Source of the DNA: Epiperipatus broadwayi
Lineage: Eukaryota; Onychophora; Udeonychophora; Euonychophora; Peripatidae
DNA: 64,000 bases
Direction: 5' to 3'
Assembly (NCBI GenBank): GCA_028023455.1
Contig: JAQFVV010012510.1
Span: 1,054,001 to 1,118,000, forward strand
In this document: one piece after another, positions 41,981 through 53,018 of the stretch
Layout of the letters: each line of letters begins with the position of its first letter
Numbering within the stretch: the stretch's first letter is position 1
Notes under the pieces: generated by a model
Told to the model about the DNA's origin: nothing
The model's database searches: none
What the model saw: the letters and a program-made list of their open reading frames with translations, nothing else
Translations under genes and position numbers: made by a program

Positions 41981-42120
41981 CTAAAACCATTATACCATTA
42001 CAAATATCCAGTAACGCCCTCTGTTTAAAAGTCTATATCTCAATAATAGCGCTATTATTGAGATATAGATTTTTAAACAGAGGGTGTTACTGGATATTTG
42101 TAATTGTATAATGGCTTTTA
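41981..42120. repeat. Loop-less palindrome with 70-bp arms
   Basis: The symmetry centre is agc|gct at 42050/42051. The arms (ctaaaaccattatacc outward, caataatagc inward) are almost perfectly complementary for 70 bp, differing at only a few positions. There is no spacer. This fits a foldback element or a recent inverted duplication. Confidence 0.75.
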
Positions 42121-43579
42121 TATATACATTAACAAACATCTATTTTTATTAAATAATATTTTGTCCTATTACATTCATTATTTTGTTTAGTACACCAAAA
42201 ACTTTTCAGTAATTTCAAAATGTACAGTTTCTAAGGCTTGCTTCAGGTGCCAAATTGATTGACTAGACCTTGTACTGAGATAATTTTTTTCTACTGATGC
42301 AAGAAGTACCTACTGGTAATATAACACTTAATTGATCAGTAAGACATTCTCCATAAAGAATTATCTTTCAGATTTAATGTCCTTGCCAGTGCAATATCAA
42401 AGGGATAGTCTTTTGATGCATTGCTATACAAATTACTTCGAAGAAATTAAATTTGGGTTACTAATATATATAGGCTAGCAACATGTTTTGATAGACAGCA
42501 GCTGAAATAAAGACTCCCAAATGTAAGATTTGATCAATGTCTCTAACTTATCGATCATAACATTCATAAGACCTAATGTAATAAGGATGTAGTTTATTGA
42601 AGATAACATTAAAAATTAGATCATTCATGATAGAATATATTAGCCTCAATAAAATAGTTAATTTCATCATTAAATTTGTTAATTAATAGTTGATGTCAGA
42701 TGATACCATAATTCCACATTTGAGAATATTAAGAAATGTTAAGGTAACAGTTTTTGTATAGATATTTGTTATCTGATGATTTGACTATAAAAGAGAAACA
42801 GTAATAGAATAAAGATGGTCTAACGTTGTAAATGGAATTATGATGCCAGGATGAGGCTCCAAAAATATTTTATAACTTGTTTAATAGATTAGTTGGGTGC
42901 TACATACAAGCTATGATCAGGTTTTAGATATGAGGGTTAACCATGATTAAGTATGCCTATTTCTGACTTGTGGGGTAGTATGTTCATTTATCAAGTGCTA
43001 AGTATTGTTTGTAAAATAAACGATTCTTTCTGTCTCCCTTTTTTCTTCAATCACTTCATTTAGGATCTCCTCATCTTGAATCTCTTATATTATTGATCAT
43101 TTCCCTACACTAACTGTGACAATGGGGTTGTGTGTTTGTGCGACAACATTTTCATTATTTAATTATATGCACAGCATTTCTGACTACATATTATTTTTTT
43201 ACTTTTTTAACTCAAGTCCTTGAGAATTAAAAATATGAAAGGAATGATCGAGACAGATACTTGAGGTAGTATATCACTACTGAATCAGTTTGGAACTAAA
43301 TTTAAAACAGGAGTTTCATCTGGCAAAGAATGTATGTTTAGACAGTCCTATTTAGAAATTTCCCTGATTAGCATAGAAGTGGAACAGATTGGTAAATGTG
43401 GTCTAAAAATGACTTCTCATAAAACTGTATAGGTTATGCTTCATGGGGTACTCATTAAAACAATAGAAATAATAATATTATCAATAATAATGGTAATGTA
43501 AAAGACAATGATAGTTCTAAAATATTATAAATCTATCTTTATTCTAAATATAGATATAGGGATTGTGTAAAGTCTTCAA

Positions 43580-46400
43580 GACTTGAATGGAGAAAATCAA
43601 TTGTAGCTAAGAAGTTGCCAGAATTTAAGATTGACATAGCTGTTTCCACTGAAATTTGAATTCCAGCAAAAAGAAGTTTATTAAAGCAGGTAGCTGACTA
43701 CATGTTTTTTGGAAGTGCAGATCATTCAGTGAAAGATAAATACAGTGTATTTTCAGTAAAATTGAATTTAGTATTTTCTATTCTTGAAATTCTTTGGTGT
43801 ATCTATTAAAGGCAAATGATGTCAAAATTTGACTTGGTACTTGTGCAAATTTTATTAGTGCATATTCTCCAACATAGAGAACTTTTTGTTGGATGGCATT
43901 ATTACAGAAATATCATTAAAAGATTAATTTTTCCTTATTGGAGACTTCAATGCAAGTGTTAGTGATCCAGAAGTTATTGAAAATAATGACAATGTTGTAA
44001 ATTAAAATGGTTTGTTGTTATTGAATTTTTACACAGCACATTTATTTACTACCACAAATGCTTTGTTTAGGCAGAAAAATCATTATAAAGGAACATGGAT
44101 GCACCCACACTCAAAGCAATATCATTTAATAGATTATGTTAAGGTTAGGAGTGAGAATAGGTGCAATGCTCTCAGATCCAAGGCTCCTCACTGACGAAAG
44201 TCACAAGCTAGAAACTAGAATGGGGATATTGGATGAGTAGGCACTAGATAGGGATTTTGTGCACAAGCCTTCCATTGCTTACTCTGGCTTGCACTGAGTG
44301 GCACTAGTGTATGGAGAGTTTTCCCTCTTAATTTAGTTCATATCATGTGAGCATTTACAAGCAATGATTGGATGGGTCATAGGTTAAAATGACAGTTGCA
44401 TTAATTTACAAGAAAATTGATACTTACTTTCTATGTATTAAATTCCAAAAATTATTAAATACAATATTAAAATTTTCCCATTTGAAATTTTAGGATTGTC
44501 ATATATGACTGAGGCATGAAATTTCCATATGAATTGTGTAGTAGATACAAATAAATCTATTCTTGAAATTATAAAAAAAAGAATCATGATTTGTTTTATT
44601 TTCTATTTGGAAGAACAATAAATTTAATGTCAAACTTCATAATAAATACAAATATTTAAAGGCAAAAGTTTAATAACTGATAAGAACGCTTAAAAATGAA
44701 CCGTAGTTTGAAATTGTAAAGGAGATACAAAAAGTCTCTGTTTGTTGTCATACTAGATGTGTTTTGATGCCTTAAATACAACATGTGGACAAGATAATGA
44801 TATTATAATTCTATTAAATTTAGTGATGACACTGTCTTATATAATGGCAGTGATATCTTCAACAGGTGGGAGAAATAATTGAATTACATTTTGAATAATG
44901 ATACAAGAATTGAGATTATGGCTACTAAAGCTATATCTAAGGATAAAAATATATATTTTTAGTAAAATCAAACACCTTTTTGTAAACACAAAATAAAGAC
45001 TGCATGTCTTGATGAAATACCTGAAGAAGTTTTAAAATAAGGTGAGAATATGTTAGTTTCAAAAATATTAGATTTTTTTTGGGACTTTAGAGTATGGACT
45101 CATAAAGTTTTACTGGCTGATCTTAAGGATGCTTCTATTGTTCCAGTTTTTTTAAAAATAAAGAGAATACATAAGAATGTAGTAATTAATTTGAAATATC
45201 ATTATTATCCATTACAACAAAGATACTTAAGATTTTGATGAATAAGTTACTTCCAGTTATAAATGATTACCAGAGACTCAATATTGTTTTAGAAAGTCAA
45301 GCAGCACTATAAACATGGTTTTTGTTGTCAGGAAAATGCAAGAAAAGTGTTTGGAACAATGAATGATTTATATATGGCTTTTATTGATTTCTTCAAGGCA
45401 TTTGACCCCATTAATCAAACAGGTCTATACGATAGTGCTTGAAATTAATTGTGGTTCTCTAAAGTTTATTCATATTAACCAGTTTCTATATAATGGAATG
45501 AGATGAACTATTTTTTTTAGAGGTAAGGCAATTAAAATAAAAGCTGGTATTAAATTAAGTTGTGTATTTGCTCCAATATTATTTTCAAATTTTCATGGGA
45601 ATAGTCTTTGGAATTGTTTATAGGAAGCATAGTGAAACAGAGTTCAAGACATGATACAAGTTTGACAGTGAAATTTTTAACTTGAATAAATTAAAAGTGA
45701 AAAGAGAATAACTTTTTGGATTCCAGATTTATAATATGCTGTTTTTTATCCTTTTGTCAATTCAAGAGATGACCTACCAAATGTAGTCACTGTTTTGAAC
45801 ACAATACTGTATAATAGCATAATTATAGCATTATGTAACTAAAGTAAGTTCAGATCTAGATTTAAAGTTATTTTTGAATAATAAATAATAGATTATCATA
45901 AAACTGAATTTTTAGGAGATTTACATAAGTGGTTGCTACAAATACCATTTTTTAAAAAGAAGGGTGCTAGAGTTCTTTTTATTAATGGCATGATGTTCTT
46001 CAGCTATTAAGCACACTTTCTTCACCTTTCTTTTTCTGTCATCTCTCTCAGAAAAAAGATGTCAGCCATAGGGAGATCAAAGTTATGGCCTGATTGCAAC
46101 TCATGATTCACGAAAACTTTGTTTTAATAAATAATGTTTAAAAAACGAACTTTTTTATCAGCTAAGGATGAAAAATATTTTCAGAAATATTTAGCTTGGA
46201 TGATTATTAATTTGGAAAATACAAACCAATTTAAATATTTCAGTAGTTTCATAAATAGAAAAGGGCATTTAGATATTGGGGCACAGGACAGAATCCAGAG
46301 CACTATTGCTGCTTGTAACTAGTTAAAAGATGGGGGTATTTTATTTTAGGGAAGAAACTGCAAGTAAATTATTTATATAGAGAGCTGTTATTTTACCTTA
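43580..46400 (+). mobile_element. CR1/L2-like LINE, endonuclease and RT part
   Basis: The start matches an APE-type endonuclease: EWRKSIVAKKLPEFKIDIA near 43590-43660, the catalytic GDFNA motif at 43940-43954, and in the same frame WMHPHSKQYHLIDYVKVR at 44096-44150. RT pieces follow: DEIPEEVLK near 45010, a YMAFID-like block near 45370, and QFKYFSSFINRKGHLDIGAQ near 46230-46290. Many stops and frameshifts are present. It is interrupted by a hairpin element (44160-44340) and by a second LINE (about 46400-48045), after which it resumes. Confidence 0.75.
44160..44340 (+). mobile_element. Hairpin/452-bp-unit family copy inside the LINE
   Basis: The segment from gcaatgctctcagatcc to gtatggagagttttccc matches the plus-oriented units of the 59-60.7 kb array, including the caagctagaaactag and tctggcttgcactgag blocks. 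It breaks the LINE reading frame just after the endonuclease VRSENR segment, so it inserted after the LINE did. Confidence 0.65.
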
Positions 46401-48045
46401 AAAAGTTATCCAATTTAGATACCTAACAGAAAAAAGAACTGGTACTAGCATCCTCTCAAACACAGGTGTGTTTGAACTTCAATTAAAGAAAGGTTCAAAC
46501 CCAGCAGACATACCAACAGTTATAAAACACGTAATTCACCCATGATATTGTTGTTCTTAGGGATAAGACCCCAGTGCTTCTATTGTGGTCTTAGAACACA
46601 CTTAAGTAAAGGATGCTTGGCTAGAATATGCAATCATTGTGGGGAGAAAAAAAACTGACAACATAAATGCAAGGAAGTGCTAATCAACCCGTCCAATACC
46701 AGTATAGTCCAAAATAAAAAATCAACTTCAATCCCTGATAAAGAAATCATTAATAGCACCAAAATTGACTTGTTAAACCTTGCAAATATATCATTCAAGA
46801 GTTCAGCTCATAAGAATAATCTGGCACTGAGTAATATGGGTAAACAAAGAATATTCCTAGAATTAAATTCATTTTTCCAAAGCTCTAAAAACAATAAAAC
46901 AAGAAGTGCATCCTAAAATAATATAAGGGATACCAACCCCATCTTGTACAAATCAAAAGAAAATTCTACCAGCATCCCTCTTCAACAACAAAAACAACAC
47001 AAAAACATATCACATATACAACCATCATATAGCCCCCATAAACACCCTTGTCATAGCACAAACAATGCTCACCTGGCTGAAGTTAATACCTCCATAAAAA
47101 ATAATAAACTGGAACCTATTTCATCTCATTTTCATCTTACTCCCATCACCCAGGATGTTTCATTTGAAATCGAGTCTGATATAAAGATGGGTAGCACATC
47201 CACTCAAAGGGAAAGAAATCAACATAAAGAAGTCAAACTCAGAAGGTGAGGGATGCTCCGTCCATTTATCAGTCTCTTAATCATGAATCTCTTGAAAGGG
47301 ATTCGTGATTATTGCAAGCTTTAAAAAAGAAGAGAAAAATAGCATCCTCCTTTAACATGCTTCCTCTTGTTGAGCATGCTGGAGATGACAATCTAATCCT
47401 TAATCCCTCTTTTAAAAATCCTGCTGAAAACACACTTCATTTGCACCCTGTCTTTGTTCACTCAGAAATCCTTTATCTAGTGGTAGAACCCAGTTCACTA
47501 TCCATTAATGTGTAATTTATCTTGCATTATTATTGGGATTAATGTCAGGGGAATCAACTCTATGCTTTGAGTTCAGGCAATAAAACATTGGTTCCTCTCC
47601 TCACATGATATTCTTTGGAGAAACTAAATTTCACATGAACTCCAATCCCACCATCATTTCTGAGCTTAGTAAAGCTGGTTATACAAACCTTTACAGATGT
47701 AAGGTAATGTTCAATGTGCCTGTCCCTGAAACAGTAGATCTATTCATGAATATTATAAGGAAATTAAAAAAAACAGAAACTTCATCATAGCATCAAAACT
47801 CATGTACAATGAAATGTGGAATTTACTCAATATACCAGATCCACCAAAACAGTAGATTTACTAAGCAAAAGATGTTTAATAGATACATCATGCATCAATC
47901 CTAATAGGTGACGAAAAAGCTACATCATTACATTATTATCAATCAGAAGATAATCAATAGACAAATTGTTTCAGCCTGTTTAAAATGTGTAAAACATAAT
48001 GTTTTTTGTCTGTTAGAATTATGTAAAACACACTATTTTTCATAA
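46400..48045 (+). mobile_element. Second LINE (Tx1/I-like) inserted in the first: ORF1 zinc knuckle and start of endonuclease
   Basis: From 46420 a degenerate ORF1 is seen (RTGTSILSNTGVFELQL). A CCHC knuckle follows at 46575-46616, CFYCGLRTHLSKGC, an exact CX2CX4HX4C. A second knuckle (46629-46670) has its histidine position as N and a stop inside. A low-complexity S/N/T/K-rich tail runs through about 47250. Near 47535 is INVRGINSM, the start of an APE endonuclease. After a frameshift come GETKFH and SNPTIISELSKAGYTNLYRC (47605-47700). The RT is missing, so the copy is truncated or partly deleted. Confidence 0.65.
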
Positions 48046-48563
48046 ATAAAATTCTTTTGGGATTAAAATGAGACTTGGATACCTTATTGACACAATATAA
48101 AAGCATTAGAAATGTTTCATTTAAAGATTTTTCTCAAAAATTTCAAAACACAATGGCCAGATCCAGTCACCATGTTCTTCAATTTATTGGATATGATGCT
48201 GCAGAGCCCATTGTTATAAAATCACATCTTTGTTGGGTTGGACATATAAATCAAATGAACAATATAGGACTTCCTAAAAGGATGTTTTATGGTGAACATG
48301 AGCATAGTTCATGATATAGACTTCATATATAATTATAAAAATTACTTCCAAAGACATTCTGTAGAAATGTACTAGTGATTGTTTTTACTGGAAAAATATG
48401 TCAGAGAATAGAATATATTGGAAGGATATTAGATATGAAATTGAAGTATTTCATCATGAAAAGTTTTCTGCAGAAGAATTTAAAAGATAATATTGTAAAA
48501 TATCAAATAAATAGAAAACTGAATGAACAAGGACTTTTGACCATATTTTTTGTTAACCAATAA
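48045..48563 (+). mobile_element. C-terminal part of the same LINE, beyond the insertion
   Basis: The sequence resumes with an ETW-like block and IKALEMFH (48075-48120). It continues with SHLCWVGHINQMNNIGLPKR (about 48219-48278) and MFYGEH (the 'LRWVGHV.RM...LPK..LYGE' C-terminal signature). Then come degenerate residues to 48563. The protein order continues where the copy at 46400 stops, so the two halves were once contiguous. Confidence 0.7.
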
Positions 48564-49520
48564 TAATGTTTAAGGATATTTTAGTTGCATGTTATATGCT
48601 GTATAGAATATCTATTAATTAACATTAAAATGTACATACTAACATTTACATTACTAAAACTATTGTGTAAAACTAGTTACATAATAAAGTGGAAATAAAT
48701 TAAAATATTAATTAAATAACGATAAAGAACTAAAAAGTAAAATCTGATTATGTAGGAATTCAATTGGCAATAACTTAAACAACAATTGGAATTCTACAAG
48801 GATCTAATATTTTAAAACACCTTAACAGAAAAATTTCACCTAGATAAAGATGAAACAGATAGATTACTCCAGAAAACAAAAGAGAAAGAGAACTATTTAA
48901 ACAGAAGAAAAAAGAAAGGAACATTTTTTCTCCCTCCCTCATGGGTTTGCACAATCGGGTTGATGTAAAGCAGTGGGAAAAACCCAGGATTTTGACTCTT
49001 GAAGGTACTCAAGCTGATTAGGGATCAAACAGATTACCCCCGATCTTATTATAATTTATATGCACCTCAAGGGCTTACAGAAGTAAAGACATTTGCCAGA
49101 ATATTAGGTAAATAGTGACTTTAATTAATTATTAAGTGTATAATTAAGCAAGGGACTAATACTTTCCAGAAAGAGTCTAAGGAAGTGCGGAGAGTGGAAT
49201 TGAATTTATATATATTCATTTTGTAACCCATGTATAGCATATAACTACATGTGTGCATATATATATATATATTATTAGAATATTATTATTCTGTTATTAA
49301 AATTAATTTAGAAATTGGACAGCAGTGGGGTTATTTAGTTCACTGAGAAAAGTAATAACTTAGAAATCATATTACTAGTCTTAATCAAGAGAAAGTTAAG
49401 ATCAAGACATAGCAGTGTAAAACATTATGCTACTGTTTACTTTTTTTGTATATATCAGGAGTCGGAAAACTGCGGCTCATGCTACTTTTAAATCTTAATC
49501 TTTTTTTTTCATGTATCATA

Positions 49521-49599
49521 GCATCGGCCGGGAAGCGAACCTGCTAACCCGGGATAGCTGCTTGTACGGCAGCTGTGCTGACCACTCGACCACCAACGC
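49521..49599 (-). ncRNA. tRNA-like retroposon (SINE head) 1
   Basis: On the minus strand the 79 nt start gcgttggtggtcgagtgg (box A like), have a perfect anticodon-stem-like gctgc/gcagc and a box B like ggttcgcttcc. The acceptor stem pairs over 7 bp (gcgttgg with ccgatgc, G-U allowed). Position 33 is G, so it is unlikely to be a working tRNA. An A-rich tail follows. An exact 14-bp duplication, aaatcttaatcttt, flanks it at 49490-49503 and 49605-49618, which shows retroposition. Confidence 0.65.
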
Positions 49600-49837
49600 T
49601 TGACAAATCTTAATCTTTGTGACACTTTTTATCATGATTAACGTAACACATTTTTGTTTTCTTTTGTAATTTGTAAATAAATATTTTGATGACTCTAGGA
49701 AAGAAAAAATGCGCCTTTAAATTACTTCTTGATTCAGCTTTATTATAAAATAGTAATTATTGTATATAATGAATATTAAAAATTTGTGAATAAATTAAAC
49801 TGTCTTCGTTTGTTTTTGTTTTTTTTCCTATGTCATA

Positions 49838-49923
49838 GCATCTGCCGGGACGCGAACGCACAACCGTCTGCAATCAACTACTTGCTTGCAAGGCAGCTGC
49901 GATGACCTCTCGGCTAACAACGC
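49838..49923 (-). ncRNA. tRNA-like retroposon (SINE head) 2
   Basis: The minus-strand 86 nt have box A like ttagccgagaggtcatcgca and box B like gttcgcgtccc, with a longer variable region than copy 1. The flanks caagcg and gctatga are shared with copy 1, so they are the same family. The acceptor stem is only partly paired. An A-rich tail follows on the minus strand; a short tcgttt on each side is the likely target duplication. Confidence 0.55.
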
Positions 49924-50925
49924 TTGACTCGTTTAAGAGAACTTTTATTTTTGTTAGGATGTATATATAGATTCTATTACTTCTATTACTAAAATAAATA
50001 TGAAAATATATCGATATCCATTCAGAAATTCTTTTTTTTTTTTATGAATTTCTTTTTTAATCTCTTTCCTAGGTGTTCTTTTATTAGAGGGACGGGGTGG
50101 GGGTAAACAAAATGGCTCTTCATGTTGAAAAGTTTGTTGAGTCCTAGAATATAGTATATATAATATTAGATAAAATTAATGTTGTATACTGTCTGGTTTG
50201 TTTATTTAATAAAGCTATATATACATGTGTGTGTACAAGCTGGTTATTACAAGCAGATTTGAGTCACTCTCGAAATAATTATATGCCGAGAGTAGAAGCA
50301 ACCACATATTCTAATATGCATAGCATTAATATGTAAATTAGCTGAAGTATTAAAAATGCTGGCACAACTTCTAATAAAGAAAAAAGTAAAGTGAAAAAAA
50401 CAGATTAGTTAAACTCAAAGAGTAGAGTGAAAACTGATAGCAGACCAGATATAGCAGTAGATTCTAGTCAGATCTAATTAGATTGATTAAAGAAAGGAAC
50501 GAGCAGCAAAGTGCTTTCTAGAACTGATAGTAAATGACCGTCTGAAATTACGGGGGTTAAAGGAAGTTAATAGTTATTAAAATAAAGACTTAATAAATCA
50601 TGGAAAAAGAGTTTAACTCTGCCCCTCTATTTATAGATAGAATTGTTTCGTGATCAATATTGTTTATTGCTATTTCAAGTAGCCGGTCGCCAGTTTAATT
50701 TTACTAACATATATATTGTTATAAGTGATTAAACTCGTTTAAGTTGTTAAATAAAATTTGTGTGCGTTTTCAATTATAGTAAAATACATGAGTGCACGGC
50801 TGCTAGATTATCGTCTGGCCCCGTATCTATCAATTAGATAAATCAGAATAAAATTTTTTAGAATTATTGTAATTACCTAAAATAATAAAAAAAGTCTCTT
50901 ATTAACATAATTATAAAATACTTAC

Positions 50926-50979
50926 ACCCACTATAGTTTCAGCTAGAAGAGCAAAATCAGTATTCATTTTACCATAATC
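50926..50979 (-). CDS. 54-bp coding exon, unit 1 of a periodic-exon gene
   Basis: Internal exon of an unrecognised minus-strand gene, the most 5' of four found here. On the minus strand an AG acceptor (ttacag) precedes it and a perfect gtaagta donor follows. The 54 bp read as 18 codons, DYGKMNTDFALLAETIVG. The other two frames hit stops inside the exon, so phase 0 is the only open choice. Hydrophobic residues at 5, 9, 12-13 and 16 match the spacing in the other three exons, as expected for an amphipathic helix (18 residues are five turns). It is the most divergent of the four: it lacks the L-Q near the end. Function unknown. A single 54-bp open stretch could be chance; the agreement among four is the evidence. 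Confidence 0.6.
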
Positions 50980-51175
50980 CTGTAATTATAAAAATTACAA
51001 TTGCACAGAACGTACATTTTTGTTTATTGTTTAAATACAAGCATAGTATATATACTTAAACTAGATGTAATTAGAGGAGATTTGAACCCAGACTTCCAAG
51101 CTCCCTTTAGTCATTCAGTTCATCATATACAACCGATACACATGACCATATACATGTGAGAAAGATAAATGATTT

Positions 51176-51218
51176 CCAATATACATATTTCATGCTGAAA
51201 CAACACTCATCAGTTGGT
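51176..51218 (-). ncRNA. Hammerhead-ribozyme-like motif, left arm
   Basis: Minus strand: stem I strand accaa, core ctgatga, stem II gtgttg-ttt-cagcat (six pairs counting G-U), gaaa, a short stem III around atgt, then tttgg-type stem I partner (uugg pairs with ccaa). The predicted cleavage is after AUA, immediately before ttgg. All core positions of the CUGANGA...GAAA consensus are intact. Confidence 0.5.
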
Positions 51219-51788
51219 CATCATTATTATTATCTCCCACACATATATAATCAATGCTCGGTTTATATCAAGATAGAAAATCTTCAGACTTTAATGGACA
51301 GGTTTCAATCTTCTCCACTCTCCAACTTAGCCATCCACATCATTGAAGATCTGATGATGGCATGTTCAAAGCCCTTTTTTTTTGTCAATTTTTAGTGTCA
51401 TACTCATGTTGACCATGTTAATCTGACTCCTCATATGTAAGTCTAAGTTCAAATCCACTCTAATTACATGTAACTTAAGTGAATATACATATTATACTTG
51501 TATTTAAACATTATGTATTCAACCTATATTCTGTCCATCCCTCTTCTATCTATATAAATGGGCTTAAGATCCTACATATGAGAGGTCAAAATGACTTCCA
51601 GTCAACATGGACATGATACTAAAAAATGGGCAAACAATGGCTTTGAACATGCCATGATCAGATTTTCAATAATATGGATGGTTGAAGTGTTGGAGAAGAT
51701 TGATGCCTGTCCATTAAAGTTTGAAGATTTGTTATCTTAATATTAACTGAGCAAAGATTACATGTATGTGTAAGAGATGATGATCCAG

Positions 51789-51832
51789 ACAAACTGATGA
51801 GGGCTGGTTTATCACAAAATATGTATATTGGA
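51789..51832 (+). ncRNA. Degenerate hammerhead-like motif, right arm
   Basis: Core ctgatga (51794-51800) is intact, but gaaa has become aaaa and stem II (gggctggtttatcac) no longer pairs well. Its cac end suggests the ancestral stem II was gtgct/agcac with the canonical G-C closing pair. Probably inactive. Confidence 0.4.
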
Positions 51833-52630
51833 GATTATTTACCTTTCTTGCCATTATGTGGTCATGCGTATCAGTTATATAAGATACACTGAATGATTAA
51901 AGAGAGCTTGGAAGTCTGGGTTCAAATTTTTGTTTATATATATACACCCACACCCACACCCATAAATAATTAAATGATTAAAATACAAAAAGTATTTAAT
52001 TGTTATTGACCTATAAATGTAAAAAATATTTGTTCATCATGTGAGTAGTCTTACATCATCACCAAATCTTATATTAATATATTTTGCATAATAAACATAT
52101 AATTTAATGCAGTGACATATCTAGTTCTATCACACTATAAAAGAATGGTCATTAAACAGATTGTTTTTAGGAGCAGTAGCTCTACTTTCTCTATTAAAGC
52201 CCTCTATTGTTGAATTACATAACCAATATAGACTACATGATAGTACTATATTTGCAACAGAAACTAGTCCAAAAACATACATTGACTGTAAACAGGAGAA
52301 AATATTAGTCAAAGGGTGGAAAGATGCTTAGTCCCAGATTTATACAATTATACAAGCAACTTGGCTTGCATTCAAAAGTGTGATAGTAAAAAAGAGTTAA
52401 AAATAGTTTCTAGATGTAAGTGTAACCTTACCATTTACTGCAATAGGATAAACTGAGTGAATTTCTTCTCTAAAAGTTTGTTAACATCAACAGAAAAATG
52501 CTGTGATGTTTGGCAATGATTATATTCTATGATATGGGCAGTGAGAGTCCATTTGGCAAGCAGATATGTTATATCTAACAATTGTTATGGTTATTATAGC
52601 ATATGAATAACATGATACAATAAGATATAA

Positions 52631-52725
52631 TTACATTTTTTTTTTTAAATGAATGATCAATCATTCCATATTGGATTTATTACATTTTTTTTTTAAATGA
52701 ATGATCAATCATTCCATATTGGATA
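52631..52725. repeat. Tandem duplication, period 49 bp
   Basis: Two copies of ttacatttttttttt followed by the palindrome gaatgatcaatcattc and catattggat. The poly-T run differs in length between copies. Confidence 0.75.
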
Positions 52726-52937
52726 CACATCTATTTTTTAAAATGAATTTACAACAGGCAATGGTTTGCTACAAAACTCTTGAGAGTCCCTGCAGTCTTT
52801 GATTCAAAATTCAATGAAAACACAGATATGATGATGTAATATTTTTAAATTAACAATATCAATCAATAATATTTTAATCTTGCAAAAATGCACTTTACCA
52901 TAAAATTTATCTATCTATCCATCTTTTCTGTCATTGG

Positions 52938-53018
52938 TTCTCTCTCTCTCTCCCTCTCCCTCTCTCCCCCTCTCTCTCTCTCTCTTTCTCTCTCCCTCTC
53001 TCTCTCCTCCCCCCCCCA
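52938..53018. repeat. CT/GA microsatellite
   Basis: Interrupted (CT)n and CCCT run ending in a poly-C stretch. On the minus strand it gives an (RE)n open frame that is not a gene. Confidence 0.85.

Larger units (their letters stand above)
49456..50146. mobile_element. hAT-like non-autonomous DNA transposon
   Basis: The left end caggagtcggaaaactgcgg and the right end agtttgttgagtccta are degenerate inverted repeats (about 11 of 15 match). They resemble the 'CAGGGGTCGGCAAACT' ends of hAT elements. The flanking octamers gtatatat (49448-49455) and gaatatag (50147-50154) agree at 6 of 8, as for an aged 8-bp target duplication. No transposase remains; the interior is A+T-rich and hosts two short retroposons. 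Confidence 0.5.
51071..51935. mobile_element. Inverted pair of hammerhead-bearing short repeats
   Basis: Arms 51071-51450 and 51560-51935 are inverted copies around a spacer of about 110 bp, diverging from the centre. Shared blocks include cctgtccattaaag, tttgaacatgcc, the hammerhead-like core, and an outer end gcttggaagtctgggttc with a good Pol III box B (gggttcaaat). So each arm is a short element of about 380 bp ending in a tRNA-like piece. A third copy lies at 57.85-58.25 kb. No coding. Confidence 0.7.
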
